64,000 nt of DNA from Sipunculus nudus (GCA_026874595.1 CM049314.1:4996229-5060228); one strand, 5' to 3'; counted from the stretch's first letter, positions 46,539 to 60,368 are shown. The notes: a model not told the origin generated them from the sequence alone. A program made the numbers and translations.

Positions 46539-49500
46539 TCATGTGTATTTGTCACCCTTGAAACTGGGGTTGATGAAAGCCTTGGCCTTACTAGCAAATT
46601 GCTTGCACCCTCCTACAGCTGCACCTTTTATTTGAATGGGGGTCCCTTGTTCTGTGACGAATTGTTTGTCGACATTGTGATCATCTAGCCCGGAGTTTAA
46701 ACCTTTGCCGGTATGCTTTGCTGTCTCTGAACTATTACTGTCATCTGGAACGGTTTCCTTTACAGCTTCATTCGATAATTCCGTGGTTTGGTTAACCACA
46801 TTGAAATCGATTTGTTGCTCAACATAACCTTTGCTGTCTGGTTTGATTTCTCGTTTCGTTAACTCCTCAGCTTGATGTGCTGCCTCAATATCTGTAATTT
46901 GGCTCTCATCCTTCGTATCCTTTTTGGACATCCCGCGACTTTGGTTAGGCGAGCACTTATTTTCATCAGACATTTTGCTCTCAGGGCTGGGTGTCTGGGT
47001 ATCAGACTCCTCCTTGCCGTCTCGCTTTGTGCCATTAAAATCCTCTATTGATGTTTTTCTCTTATTTATTTCGTTCTCCTGACTAGAGATTCTGGCATTC
47101 TGGGTATTCTGCACAGCATCGTGGCTTGCCGTCCTAATATCTTCTTGACCAATTTCACTGACCTCTTCTGAAGATCTGGCGCCCGCGCCTGAGTGACTCC
47201 TGACAGCGTATGCTGACTGATCGTTCCCTTGCTTGGTAGACGTGTCTTTACGTGAGGTCGCGCTGATTCGTTCATGCTCCTCGATGACGACTGCTGTTGT
47301 AACTGCTGTTGTCCTCGAAGCCTCTGGTCCTGTTCCGAAAGCCTCACTGAACCGGTTGTCTGAGCTTACGCCTTCAGCTGGTGGCGTAGAAACGCTTGTG
47401 TCATATTCCTTAATCACAGTCTTGGATTTACAGCTCTCTATTCTTAATATAAGCTGCCTCTGAAATAAAGCATGGGGAAAGTGCACGGACTGTAATATAA
47501 GAATCACTTACAACTGTTCTTATGGACAAAAATTACCAGAGAAAAAATAAAAAAACTACGTTTGAATTACACTAACGACGACTTCGATCACAAAATATTG
47601 TTAAATATTTAAACAATGTTTCTTGGACAATATAACCTTTACTGTAATTTGTATAAATCAGTGAGACAGAAGTAAAACATTCAGACTATACATCGATATG
47701 TGAAAGTGGTAGGTTGCTCCTTTGTAAAAATTTTTAATAAACCGTTTATTTATAAAATGTCAGTTCTGAAGATCTTAGTATTATGTTCATTGAAACAATA
47801 AAATTAAAGTGAATACCCACTTTCATTCCACTGGGCTTTAAACGCTTTCTCACGCTGCCGTGTAGTACGAAAACGCCTGCATAGAGGGCGCCCAAGAACG
47901 GAAGGCTGATTGAATGAAGCAGCATCAACGGGAATGAATCCTGGCTGACCGCCGCGTTGTATATCCTGAAAAAAAAACACAGCTCTACAAATCTCCTCTA
48001 CAAATCCAACAAGCATGATACCAGTCACAACTATACAGCTGTACAGAGTGTCGGATGAATATATTGGCTGGGGAAAGCATTTCAAATAAACACATTAAAA
48101 GTCGTGTTTTACTTGAACCACGATTGATTATATACTAAAGTACAGAGTCATATGGTGCAAAATATTTCTTCTCTTTTCATCAGTTTTAATGAGAAAAGCG
48201 ATCGTTAGGTTCTACTACAGCCATGGAGGTATCCGAGACACAGTACTCTCCGATATGGTGAGTACATCTCCTTAACTTAAAACTGATCTGAACCCTATAG
48301 CTTGTACTGCCACCCCAACGTCTCCAGATTTTAATATCGACGTTCGTTTGGCAGGCTGCCGCTAGCTTAGAGCATTATAAACTAGAGAATAAGATGTTGT
48401 TGATGTGTAATGTGTAAAATATACCAGGGACGATATGGACATCTTATATACTCGTAAAGTATTTGTTAAGAAGAGTAAATGGGCTACATGCCACATCCCA
48501 ACATCTGTATCCTTTCATGTCAAAATGCTACGAAGAAAAAAAAAATAAGAATTAAGGTTTGATTTCCTGGAACATTACTCGTGCCGGCAGCATAACCCAT
48601 CCAGGATAGCGCAGCTTGAAGTTTCATCCGGACACCATTGCACTCTATCCGGGTTATATGACAATATGATCTGGTGGCTGGTAAGATATGTCATAATAGT
48701 ACATTACAGTCTCAATCGGACTAAGGCAAGTTGTCATTTTTTTGTGATTTGGAATCAGCGCGTGTTCTTCTCACTATATGCCTTTATTCTTAAGGAGTCA
48801 ATCACTCGAATAAGTTAAGGTACATAAAACATAGCTATAGTCTCAAACTGGACACTATACATGGCATTACAACCTAGGACGCATGACATTTGCAAGGATT
48901 CAAACGCTGTTGCTCATAACAACCCGGCCTTGCATTTATGATACGGGGTACGGCATCTGATCTAGTAGCCTTGGACGAGGCTTCTCTATCCGGTTGGTAA
49001 CAAGCACGGTCGGTTCGTAAAGATTATTAATAAGTAAAACTTAAGCCCCGATGGATATTGCTTACTCTTACCTGTGAATCAGAGGGAATATAGATGTCAG
49101 CAGAAAAGCAAACGGGTATCCAATCATTGATTTGACATTTTCCTTCATAAAGGCCTGGAATAACACAATTAACCTGTAATAGTATCGTATTACCAACGGA
49201 ATTACGTTCAGCTAGAGAGTTCGCGTAGACGTCATTTATGTTCACAAAAATTGATTAAATTAAACCATAATATTTTTTTATTTGATCAGTCTTTTCTTAT
49301 ATCTGAATATTGTACTCACCCGTTTCTGTACGGCTTGAGGGTCATAATGACCGGCGTATCTGCGAAACTGTGAGAAAAATAATAAAAATTTCAGTATCAA
49401 TAATAACTCAATTCATGGTAGTTGACAAATCGCCTAAAAACTTCTAACACAGTATTATTAAACAAATTGTGAAAGACCTTGCTTCTTTTTGTCGACTGAG

Positions 49501-49666
49501 AAGAAGCGGTTTTAGATCGAGAGAGAATACGAGTCAAGGGACTGAGAGAGAATACAATATTATATGGTGAGAAAATATAGGCATCGGACCACAAGAGAAT
49601 ACGAGATATTATAGACATGGTGATTTTCCAGAAAATCGTAAGCTTGTCGTCAAATCGACAGATATA

Positions 49667-49719
<53 letters not shown>

Positions 49720-52700
49720 TTCAGATATATAAAAAGCATTACCTCATAACGGACTCTCACAATTATATAGATAGAGGACACGAAGAGAGCAACGATCCCA
49801 ACGTACAGTGGACCATACCATCTGAAAGACAGATTTTTTTCAGACTGACTATAATGTGGTTGTGACAACATCATCCGTCAGAATGTCTTAACTCGTTTCC
49901 GTAACTTTTATATGAATGTAGAATATCGTATACGCCCTCAGAATGTATTGAGACTCTTCTTTAAGTGAAGCACCATCTAGCCCGTTTGTGGCTGCATTTT
50001 TACCGTTTTGGGTGGGATATGACCTAAAATTGGTCGATTATCACTCAGGAAGACATTAATCTCGGTAGAGAAATTGATTCGAATCCCACTTCAGACACCA
50101 AATCATAAATTAGATTTATCATTTCCAAATAACTGCACGTTTTCCAGGTGATACGGAAATACATATATACAGATCAAGATTATATAGCATAGTGAGTCAC
50201 AAGCAGACAGTGTGTTTCTCTTGATAAATAATATTCGATACTGACAACACCTAAATATCTAGCTCTGGGCGGATCCATGAGGTATATATGTAGAAAAAAG
50301 TACCTTGTTTTCCGTGGTAGTATCTAAATTCCTGTTTTATAGGCCAAAAGCAACATTAGTCTTTTAATATCAGTCATTAGATGTATAAGCTTTGCAGATG
50401 ACATTCAGTCACATCCTGTATCAACAGTTGGAGATCTCCAGTATAAATGCTAGGCAACAATTAATTACCTTGATTGGAGTAAAATCTCACCAACTAGATC
50501 ATCCCGGGGAAGGAAGGAGTCGTGTTTTTGACTGATTGTCTTTGATATTTATGTTCATATATTTAGTTGTTTATTGCATAGAAAACGGTGGTTGAAAATA
50601 TATTGGTAATGTTTTATTAGGGGCTACCTGACCCGGATACTTTATGTACGTACATAGCTATTCTCCAAACGGAACCACTGTGATCTCTTCTAATCCAACT
50701 AAAACAAGTATTTGATTATGAAAGGTCACACATCAACATTGAATTTCTAATTTTTATGACTAATGTTGTACAGCCTATTTTCTAAAAATATAAATTACTC
50801 AGGGCTTGTTTCAATTAATTATAGTAATGGCGTAATATTTTGAACAATAATACGTTCTCGTTACAAAATTTGAGAAATATAATAACGTTTACTCAATGTT
50901 TAAGATTCTGTATCAAGCAGAATGTTAAGAGGTACATTGTATACATACCACCATACCCCCGCAGGACCGTACATATTGGATATGAACGGCAACAGTGACA
51001 CGGCAAGAGGTACAAGCCAGCAAACCAAGTGATATATCCTTATAAGACAAACCAAAAAGGCACGTAGACGGTGTCACATCCAATATGTTCACAAACAAAT
51101 CATTGCACAGAAGTTTTCATTGATTAGGTCTGAATAAAATAAAATGTACGGTGTGCGAACTGTCGCTGGAGATTATTTATTCCAATAATATATAAATAAA
51201 ATCTTTTTGGATTGATTTGGATATAGACATTCAAGCAGTGTTTTAGTACATATACGAAAGAAAATTGTCATAAATACTCAAATCTAGACTTTCAAGCTGT
51301 CGAACCATTTCAGTAAAACTGAAACACCTGTGTTGGTACAATACGATATTATTCAGTCGTATTCTATCCACGGAAGTATTGTTTACCATTCAAAATGGTC
51401 TGTGTTTTTCTCTTTAATCCCAACTAAAAACATGTTGAGGTTTATGCAAAGGATCCACATCAGAGTAGCCCAGACTGCAATTGATTAAGAACATACATAT
51501 ATACTACAAAGCCTGACCTTAAATGAGCGGAGAAAAATAAATGATGGGTCTAAAACGTACATTTTCCTTTTAAACATCCAAACTGCACAGCCGTATCGCT
51601 AGCACAGATCGTAGGCTTCATCCGAGTACCGAGTAGGGGCATTTCCACGTTCATTTTTAAGATTATATTCCTCCGATTTATATGAAGATTGATTACCCAT
51701 TGAGGAAAAATCTGAACGGTTTACCACTGCTTTCAGAACCACTCTTTTGTATATACATTGCCTTGCTGCTATCAAACTTAGCATTTATGCAAGGGGACAT
51801 GGTTTATACGTGACCAGTTTGCAAGGATTTTACGTCATTCCGCATTAATCAAAGGCCGGTTTTTGTAAACCTGTTTTGGAAATTTATATCCTTTTGTCTT
51901 CTGTTTCCCGTTAAAATCTTTGTTCAATATGTTTATTAAAACATTAAACCATTAAACAAACTTTATTATTTCAATATTTTGGTTTAGTTTTATGATAGAT
52001 TGATATAACATTTCTTTTTCATTTTACTTGCAAATGCAAACATCTTCTATGTCGTTTACTTATTATGAAACTCCCTCATTGTAACGGGTAATGACATTAA
52101 CACGGCACTCTTTCAGTATGAATGTGTCTATAGTGGTTAAAGGGTATCAAGAACTTACGTGAGTAGTTGAGCATGAAACCTTTAGCCACGCACCAAGCAC
52201 TGCTCTGACGATATGGCTGTAAGTGAGGACAAGAAAAAAAATATAGAAAAGAAATACAAGGAAACTAGTATTACGGGTACACCTGACATCTCGTCAGTCG
52301 AAATTGACGGGTTATTGTTTGTGTCTACCCAATAACTACCTTAATATTTCCCTTTTCCCTATTACTCTGGTTTATTTAAGTGCAATGTGTGCAATTTAAC
52401 TTGGATTAGTGAAAGTGTAATGATTCTGGCCTGGAGGCGTCTTTTATTCCTAACTACTACATTGTTTATCGTGGCATGTTTATTGTGGCAAATCCTAAAT
52501 AGACCAGGAAATCCTTTCTAACATAAACAATACAGCATTTTAAAAATGTACCTCCCTTCCACATAAGCATTACCATGGAAGATAATTAGAAGATTGTTTT
52601 CAATGTAACTCAGAATGAAAAAAGACTTACAAAAAAGCTGATTGCAGATTGTAATATGCAGGCAATGCAAAGGTTCAGGACAAGTCTCTGAAATAGACAT

Positions 52701-55700
52701 TTTATTTTAAATAAATAATCTGACATGTTAATATAAGGATCCGGAAAAAATCATTTGCAACTAGAAAGAGAAGGAAAGAAACAGAAAATAAAAATCTGAC
52801 AAACAGACACACATAACAACGTATGGCTTCTATCATTGCCTCAGCGTATGAGGACAATACAGAAAAGCAGAGTATATGTCAGCCAGTGCATAACGCGTAT
52901 GTTTGTATTGTTGAAATTGGGTTTGTGTGTATATGCGTGTATGTGTATGGTTGGTGAGGATGTTTGTGTATGTTAATGCTTTATAATATAACACTATTTT
53001 ACTACTGGATTATACTTGCCTGAGGTAGTCTTGTGTACATACGATACAACCATATGATGAAAATCACGAATATCCTGAAAGAATAAATGGACTGGTATAT
53101 CATGTCCATACCTGATAATATAATATAATATAATACATGTTGTCATATCATATCATAGAGCACATTATTAATATTAAACCTTATGAATGTATAAACTATA
53201 ACATAATTCTGTAATGCAGTACAATGTAAAACAAAATTGGGCTATATGTAATGTATAATATGGACAAGATATGTTGCGAGCATCAATATGGCTATGGCCG
53301 GAATGCATATTTAATTTGAAAGTTCAACTTGCCATAGATGCCTTATATATCGCTCGCAAGGGGCAGACCACTTGATGGCCGGTCATGATGGGGGGGGGGG
53401 GGGGGGGGGGCAATGTGGCCTTTTTCAGAGAAGATCATCTGCAGATCTGTATCTGTATTAGTCTGTTGCATCTTCCAATATTGGCATAAAGGGAACCCGG
53501 TGAGAGCGCCTTTTTACTGCGGATTTTATTGACGCATTCCAATGGTGGAACTAAATCAGCAAAAACGGTTCGTCCTCCTGTTATTCGAGTCAATGACTAT
53601 TCTTATTGGGAGGGAATTTCTATTTTTGTACTCCAGTTGATGCCAATCAATGGTTGTTCTAGCTAGGAGAGAATTTCTATGTTGGTCCGATTTACTCTTC
53701 AGAACCATAATGCACTCTCAATAATTGGTAACTTGGTTATCATTAAGATTTTGTGTTTCAAACCCTTAAAACTATCAGGCCTCACTGGCCTTCGTTTTAT
53801 GAGCGGTATTAAATATGTTTCTGGGCGGGGGGGGGGGGGGGGGGGAGGGGGGTAGCTGTTACCTGCCTCTCAACCTCTTTATACATAAATATCAAACGAA
53901 GCTTCTTCTTTTCGAAATTTACAGTGTTTTATTTTCTAACATTTTAGTTACGCATCCAGTTTCTCTTGATTTAGAGTCACCAGGAATAAGTTAGCTGCAG
54001 AACGCTGAACCCTGTCGATCCTGTCTACAATAAACTGAAGACACTATTCCCATATGACAGACCATATTCAAAAGAAGATCTAATAAGGGCAAGATAAGCA
54101 TTCGTATTGCATGTTATCGGGCAATATTTCAGGTTCTGGTGCAGAAAACCGAGGGTACTATTGCTTTTTTGGTTATATTTGATATGTGTAACACCCCCCC
54201 CCCCCCATTTATAATTATTTGATATAGTAATGCCTTAGTATGGATTATTCTCAACATACTTGAAAATAGTATCATTTATGATACTATTATTTAATTTATG
54301 ATTTATGATTATATGATGTATGATTTAAAATAATAAGGATATTATGTCTTTCAAAGTATTTTAACAAGATTAAAACTAATAATCTATTCCAGACGTTTGC
54401 ATGAAACTGAAGTTAACAAAATTGGTCGGTCATTCTCAGGAAGATGTCTGTCTCCTTTCTTGAAAACGCCTGATACGTTTGAAGGAAACCTGTCATCTGA
54501 AAAAGTACTTGTATTCAGGGATTTCTGAAAAATGTTATCTGCCCATCATGTTTTATTCCCGGGATAAAATGTAGGGATTTTTTTTTAATTTTTGATGAAA
54601 CATTGTTTTCATAAAGCTCACAAGGTAGAATCTGTAGGGACTAGTACCAGTAATTGAATACAAAAAACTTTGTGTTGCTAAATATTTTCCGTGGCGGCCA
54701 AGTATATACTAGTTTATCAGAGACTCGAAGTCAGTGGATTCGGCCAAGCTGTTCAGTATGTCACTTGCCATGTATTCTTCACTGTCTGTGTAATGATTTA
54801 GACATAACTTCCGCATCTTGTATCACCAGTGATTAACAAACGTTTCCTGGTCTGCATATAGGTTAAGGTGAACTCCCGACCCGTGACAGTCCGTACCCAA
54901 CTACTACACAATAAATGGATTGCTTTGAAATCAAGTTAATACTATAAAAACACTATACATATATACATAGATACAACATTAGTATTTATTGAACAGCCTC
55001 AGATTTAGCTTAGCTGACGCCCGGCCGTTAACAGGGCAGAATTCGTAACCGTTAGACCTAGAAACTTCTAATTGCATGTACTACCAGGGAGGTCCTGTGG
55101 AAACCTGAAATAAGCTCATGATGACCTATATTTTGTAACCTACGGGCCAAAATCATGATTTGAGCACCCAAACAGTCAGAGAGGGCAGAAATCATATATA
55201 ATAGGTCATTAATCCTCTACCGTTCCTCGGCAAATGTCCTTGGAAACATAAAATGAGGTCCCTGTGACCTATATTCCTCAACCTATAGGTGAAAGATGTC
55301 ATATGAACACCCTGAATGTCTGACGAGGCACCAATTGTATCCTTAAGGCCTTGAATTTTCTATCGTAACATTCTAAATATCCCTCGAAACATGACACGAG
55401 GTCACTGTGACCTATATTCTGCGACCTTCGGACCAAAAGCATGATTTTAAGCACCCAAACAGTCAGAGGGGGCAGAAATCATAACCATTAGGCCTATAAT
55501 CTTTTTACGTTTTACTCTGGGAGGTCCTGGGCAAATGTCCTTGGATAAATGAAATGAGTTGACTGTGACATATATTCAGGAAACTATACATGGTTTTGTG
55601 CACCCAGACAGTCAGAGAGGGCGAAAATGATATCCCTTAAGCCTATATTATTTTAACGTTTGATTCTGGGAGGGCCTTGGAAAATGTCCTTGAACATATC

Positions 55701-58700
55701 CGACCTATAGTGAAAAAGTTGTCACTTGATCACGCAGTCAGACGGGTCACAAATTGTATCCATTTGGCCTAGATTCTTCTATTGTAACAATTCACTATTA
55801 ACCTGAATCTAAACCATTATTTTCATTGACTGTTACTGCATTTTTATTCATATATGTGGAAGTGAAGGAAAGGATATTTGCTAAAGGCATATTGGAATAT
55901 TGTTGCATTATGCGCTAAAAGGATATGGCTCCGCTGGTGAAATTGTCGTCAGTAACACATTTTAAATGCTAGTTTGTGCAATCGATCTTTCGAATGACCT
56001 CCCCTCCCCCGCCCCCACCCCCTCCTCCTCCACCTTCCACTCAGTTTTTCTCTTTCTTGTTGAGAGAATCTGTTGATAACGTAGAGGAAAAACCTTTTTT
56101 TCACAAATGTTTTCCACGCAAACTTTAGCACAAGTATGTTTTCCACATTAAAAAAAATACAGTGTTTCTTCTTCTGCTTTTCTTTTTATGGATGTCAAGT
56201 TTATGACGTTTAATTACCGCCTCGGCTTCCCACGCTGATTGGGCGTATATCCACTGACAAGTGAGGTGCAGATGTAGGACTTGGTATACAATAAAAAGTG
56301 GTTCGTTTTTTTCTGTGGTTCGATGATTGATGAAGTCTATATATGATTACTGTGTTTAACCTACCGCACACAAGTGTGGATAAATACATCTGATCTTGTT
56401 GTCAAATATTAGCAGTATTGTTACTGATATTTTACTATTGTACTGTTGTACTTCTACATTTAATGCTCTATTATGTTATATACGTTTACACAAGCGTACT
56501 TAAAACAGTTCATTTTTGATGATCTGTAGGTGTTCGTAAATGATAGAATGGTCTGGATAAGTTAGTTAAGATACAAACAAGCCTATATTTTTCAAGCGGC
56601 ATCAAACCAGCACCGACGGGGTAACTTCACATGTCCTAATTCTTTTCCAGCCTGTTATATGCAGTTGTATATGATATAATACCATAATATCGCACACGGC
56701 TGTGGGGTCTATAATACGACATTTGGTTAAAATACAAAAATAGGAAATGGACCTGTAGGGGCGATACAGGATTTGTGAATGGGGGGGGGGGGGGGGGTGG
56801 CACATGGGGGTGGGGAGGTAGGGGTTCCCCCTCGAATTGTGTAGGAAAGTTTTGATAATTAAGCCGCAATGGCACAAAATGCATCATGATGCTTAATGTT
56901 GCTCTGTTTATTGATGTTAAACGGCTTTTCTTCTATCTACCACATTTTAGGTCGAGCCTCCTCTAAATTCACTCCCGACCTGGTCTGTTATACAATTACT
57001 TGGAGCCCTTGGTCTCTCTAAACAATACAGCTTTTTGTGGTATTGTTTGTGAGAAGGTTATATAGCAGTTTCGAATTCATACTTATATGTGTGGTTGTAT
57101 GCATCATGTTTAAATGTCGATATATTTCCTACTTAGGCTATTAAACAAATGTTGGAAATTCATGCGTCCGATTTAGTATTAGGATACAGGAATGCCCAGA
57201 AAATATGCCCGGCTTAACTGATTGGTTTATCTTATAATAGTGGACTCTTCACTTGCTGTTTCTGTAGCTCTCTCTGTGGCCTTGGTCTTACATTGATACC
57301 TCGAGGTTTAGCTCCGACACTGCGAGAAGTTGCCTAATCTATTGGTCAAATGTAAATGCGCACTGTGTCGTTGATTCGCAATGCCCAGAAATATTCATTA
57401 TTCATAGCCACCGGTACCGCCCACATCGCGCATGTTCGTTGTATCCCGGGAGCTTCGGGCTCCTGTTTGGAAGGTTTTAAGAAAATACGACATTGAGGAT
57501 CTGCAAGTTGTGAACGCACACCTGACCAATCGCCATATCTATATCATTAATACGCAGTTGGGGTTTCTTCTCCACTAAGATTACTCTGCTGAAGGGTTTA
57601 TCTTATACTCTTTACCCGCTTTTCCTTTAGCACTCTCTATGGCCTGAATTATGGCTGATACCTAAGGTTTCAGCTCCGATTTTTAGAGAAATTCTGGTCA
57701 AATCGAGTGCTAACTGAATCGGATATTCACCACCACTCAAAGAGCGCATATTTATTGTATCCCGGACGATTAAGTATCATGCTTCGAAGGTTTTCAAAAT
57801 ATTTCACATTTAGAGCCTTCCAGATCCGAGGCAAAAGTAACAACTCGCCACATATCCAATCCCTTTTTAATCAATTCCTGAACCACATGCTCATCCAGAG
57901 TACAAATCTAATTTCAGGGGTTCAAAGATAACAATAAACATAATAATAATGATATAATTGTAATAATAATAATAATAATTCTGGTTTTGGTCCACTATTT
58001 TCCATAAATTCCTTTACAGCTTTTCAATATTTTTATGTTTTATAATTTAGAGACACGTAAACTACATTCAACGTGACAGTCGACTAGCAAACGTTGATAA
58101 TTACATAACCTCCAAGTGTGTGAATGATGAAACCATTATCTACTTACACCAGTATCAATGAGATTGCGGATGCTGTCTTCCGAACAGCTATCACCACATC
58201 CTGAAATATTATAATATTCCCGGTCAGTGCTATCCACCATGATTTCCCCACAAACCATATATTTTTATATATTTTAAATATCGCTGGAAACATAGTTATA
58301 TCAATGCTACATTCTGTGCAGGCACGTCACGTGCAGACACTAACTCTAAATTTATACAAGGGTATTCTGTCTTAGAAACAACATTTGGTGTAGATGATAT
58401 ATATTTATCTTACATAGCTTGATATTGCTGATTCACGGTGTGCAGAATAGCTTGCAGTAAGACGGTTAAGCATAAATGAAATGATTAATCAGATATCAGA
58501 TTTTATTATTAACAAAAAAGGTACAACAAAACTGCATATATTCTCTCTCTCACTCTCTCTCTCTCTCTCTCTCTCTCTTGCAGACGTACCAACAATATTA
58601 AGGCAATACCTTTCATAAACGCTCTCTCTCAAACACACATACACCAACTAACACGCTTAACACACCATCACACACAAGACACACGCCCCATCACAAGCAC

Positions 58701-58849
58701 AAAGCCGGACTCCCGTGCCTGCACTCGAGTTTACTTACACATTGCGAAGGGTTCCACGGGAAGGCCGGGCATATTGGTGACGGATTGTTACCAAGACTTT
58801 GGTTGTTGGTCGTTTCGGTCAGCGTCGTTATAGGCCCCTGCGTTTCCAT
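46539..58849 (-). CDS. Receptor copy B: cAMP-receptor-like 7TM receptor, 13 exons, 610 residues
   Basis: A probable plasma-membrane G-protein-coupled receptor of the class E/GPR157-like type; ligand unknown. Coding exons 1-13: 58739-58849, 58148-58200, 53020-53074, 52631-52687, 52159-52216, 51387-51474, 50949-51038, 50654-50698, 49743-49821, 49320-49367, 49072-49154, 47821-47965, 46539-47459; all join in frame. ATG at 58849 has an in-frame TAA upstream. The N-terminus is about 40 residues with an NQS glycosylation sequon and no signal peptide. TM1 is about 47-68, TM2 75-92, TM3 101-132, TM4 142-162, TM5 188-207, TM6 237-255, TM7 267-293. Cys101 and Cys171 (in WCWI) probably form the TM3-loop disulfide. 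The 306-residue tail is rich in S/T/E/K/Q. Intron 3 has a GC donor. The WCWI motif and TM3 WILCINLN support the family; class B is the alternative. Confidence 0.8.
49662..49718. repeat. (TA)n microsatellite in receptor copy B
   Basis: About 27 TA dinucleotides with one interruption, in the intron between exons 9 and 10, close to the exon 9 donor at 49743. Confidence 0.95.
53390..53410 (+). repeat. Poly-G tract
   Basis: About 21 consecutive G in the large intron 2 of receptor copy B. Confidence 0.85.
53827..53845 (+). repeat. Poly-G tract
   Basis: About 19 consecutive G, then A and six more G. Same intron. Confidence 0.85.
54193..54206 (+). repeat. Poly-C tract
   Basis: A C-run of about 14 in the same intron. 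Confidence 0.8.
54995..55800 (+). repeat. 145-bp tandem array in receptor copy B intron 2
   Basis: The head GCTTAGCTGACG is followed by about five diverged units of roughly 145 bp, each with a CAGTCAGAGAGGGCAGAAAT-like phrase, an ATTAGGCCT-like phrase, GGAGGTCCTG and GTGACCTATATTC. Single units of the family occur reversed at 15855-16218 and 18598-18812. It is a non-autonomous mobile repeat with a variable unit number. Confidence 0.65.
56780..56797 (+). repeat. Poly-G tract
   Basis: About 17 G followed by G-rich GTGGCACATGGGGGTGGGG. Same intron. Confidence 0.8.
57230..57860 (+). repeat. Diverged tandem duplication, about 330 bp
   Basis: Two copies share, in order, CTCTCTGTGGCC / CTCTCTATGGCC, TGATACCTCGAGGTTT / TGATACCTAAGGTTT, AGCTCCGA, TTGTATCCCGG and GAAGGTTTT. 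The copies differ by many changes and indels. They lie in intron 2, just upstream of the TM1 exon in transcript order, and have no open frame in common. Confidence 0.6.
58542..58579. repeat. (CT)n microsatellite
   Basis: About 18 CT dinucleotides with one interruption, in intron 1 of receptor copy B. Confidence 0.9.
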
Positions 58850-59235
58850 TGGATACCAAACGTTAACCCACAACCTAACTTAGACGTGGATTATCCTATA
58901 AACATTATTGACGTGTGCCAGGTTACGGACTGTAAAGCCTGTTGTGAAATTTCCTGCCGTTTTTCTTTATCAAACATAGCCATATGTGACCCATATCGTT
59001 ACACGAACACTTTAGTCAGTGAACAAATGGTGAAAAGCCAAGTACTTAAAAGTGCCCTACACCACAAGGTATACGTTGGGCCAAAATACGGCTTGTACTC
59101 TCCGTAAATAACATCCAACGCCAATATAAATCTCCCGAGTACACTTGTCAGTTATCGCTATCTACTTAATCATACTAGAGTAAACTTCCTTGTGTACAGG
59201 ATCGCTACAGTTCTGTGCCTTATAATATCACTGCT

Positions 59236-59236
59236 C

Positions 59237-59268
<32 letters not shown>

Positions 59269-59486
59269 GTACATACATATACACATACACATATACACAT
59301 ACACACATATACACACACATACATATACACACATATACACACACACACATATATATATATATATACATATATATACATACATACATATATACATACATAC
59401 ATACATATATACATACATACATATATACATACATATATACATACATACATACATATATACATACATACATATATACATACATATAT
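59236..59486. repeat. (ATAC)n/(ACAT)n compound microsatellite
   Basis: TA, CA and ACAT/ATAC motifs run together for about 250 bp and directly abut the SINE head. They produce long spurious Tyr/Ile/His frames on both strands. Confidence 0.9.
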
Positions 59487-59770
59487 ACCGGCTTCCGTGG
59501 CTGAGGGGTAGAGCACAGGACTCAAAGCCGGGAGATTGGGGAGTTCGAATCTCAGCCGAGGCGGTGATCATTACAATAAGCAGGCTCAATGGGGAGACTG
59601 TGCCCAACATTCGTGCTTCACTCACAAACAAGTGCGCCTTTCGGGTGATTCTAGGTATTATGACCCAGAAATGGGGAGGACACACACCCTCGACCCGCAG
59701 GAGTGATGCATCGAAACTGGTTGACTCCAGGATTATCAAGTGAAAGCCCCTGTCACGTAGTCCGAAACCG
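59487..59770 (+). mobile_element. tRNA-derived SINE, copy 2
   Basis: The head CCGGCTTCCGTGGCTGAGGG has an A-box-like TGGCTGAGGGG and a B-box-like GAGTTCGAATC. The body AATGGGGAGACTGTGCCCAA matches copy 1 at 41768-41996. The tail carries AACCGGAATCGAACTCTGC. The terminal halves do not pair as an acceptor stem, so it is not a functional tRNA gene. Confidence 0.75.
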
Positions 59771-60307
59771 GAATCGAACTCTGCAGATGTACATACGACA
59801 TAGTTAAGCAAGCATTATAAAAATGGAGACGGTTACCTCCACAAAAAAAAAAATCTTAAACAAAAATCCACATATCCCGCCGGTATTCCATTAATGTCAC
59901 GTGCATGTGCATATATATTACTTTCCGTTCACGAGAGGGGAGGTATGGGTTTTCGATTCAGTACCGTACTAGTAACCCCCACCCTCACACACAAATGCGC
60001 GATCACAGACATGCGTGCACCACATTTATGGGTCGAGATAAGAATTGATAAAGCAGTGAACAAATTGAACCACGTTTAATCCCTATCTGGCTTGAATCAA
60101 AACTCATTGCCGTCACTAACCCTCCATAATACACATATACGTAATATTTATATATATATTTAGAAGGTTGCGTTACCCTCCGATGAAAAGTGCCATATGG
60201 CCTTCAGACAAGGCCAGAGCGATATAACACTGAAGAAAAACAACACTTTAAATTCACGACACACTGTTTCACGGGATGCCACCCGATCCTCGTGTGAATG
60301 TTGTTAG

Positions 60308-60324
60308 AATATATATATATATAT

Positions 60325-60366
<42 letters not shown>
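60308..60366. repeat. (TA)n(GA)n microsatellite
   Basis: About 10 TA followed directly by about 19 GA dinucleotides. Confidence 0.95.

Positions 60367-60368
<2 letters not shown>

Noticed and set aside
58799-59107. 102-codon plus-strand frame over receptor copy B exon 1
   Set aside because: Exon 1 on the minus strand has an upstream stop, ATG and a donor that joins in frame to TM1; the plus-strand frame has no homology that I recognise.
59487-59560. Possible functional tRNA gene
   Set aside because: A- and B-box-like motifs exist, but the ends do not pair as an acceptor stem and the unit continues into a SINE body shared with 41768-41996.
59170-59811. Long Tyr/Ile/His/Cys frames on both strands
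   Set aside because: They are pure translation of the ATAC/TA microsatellite, running into the SINE.
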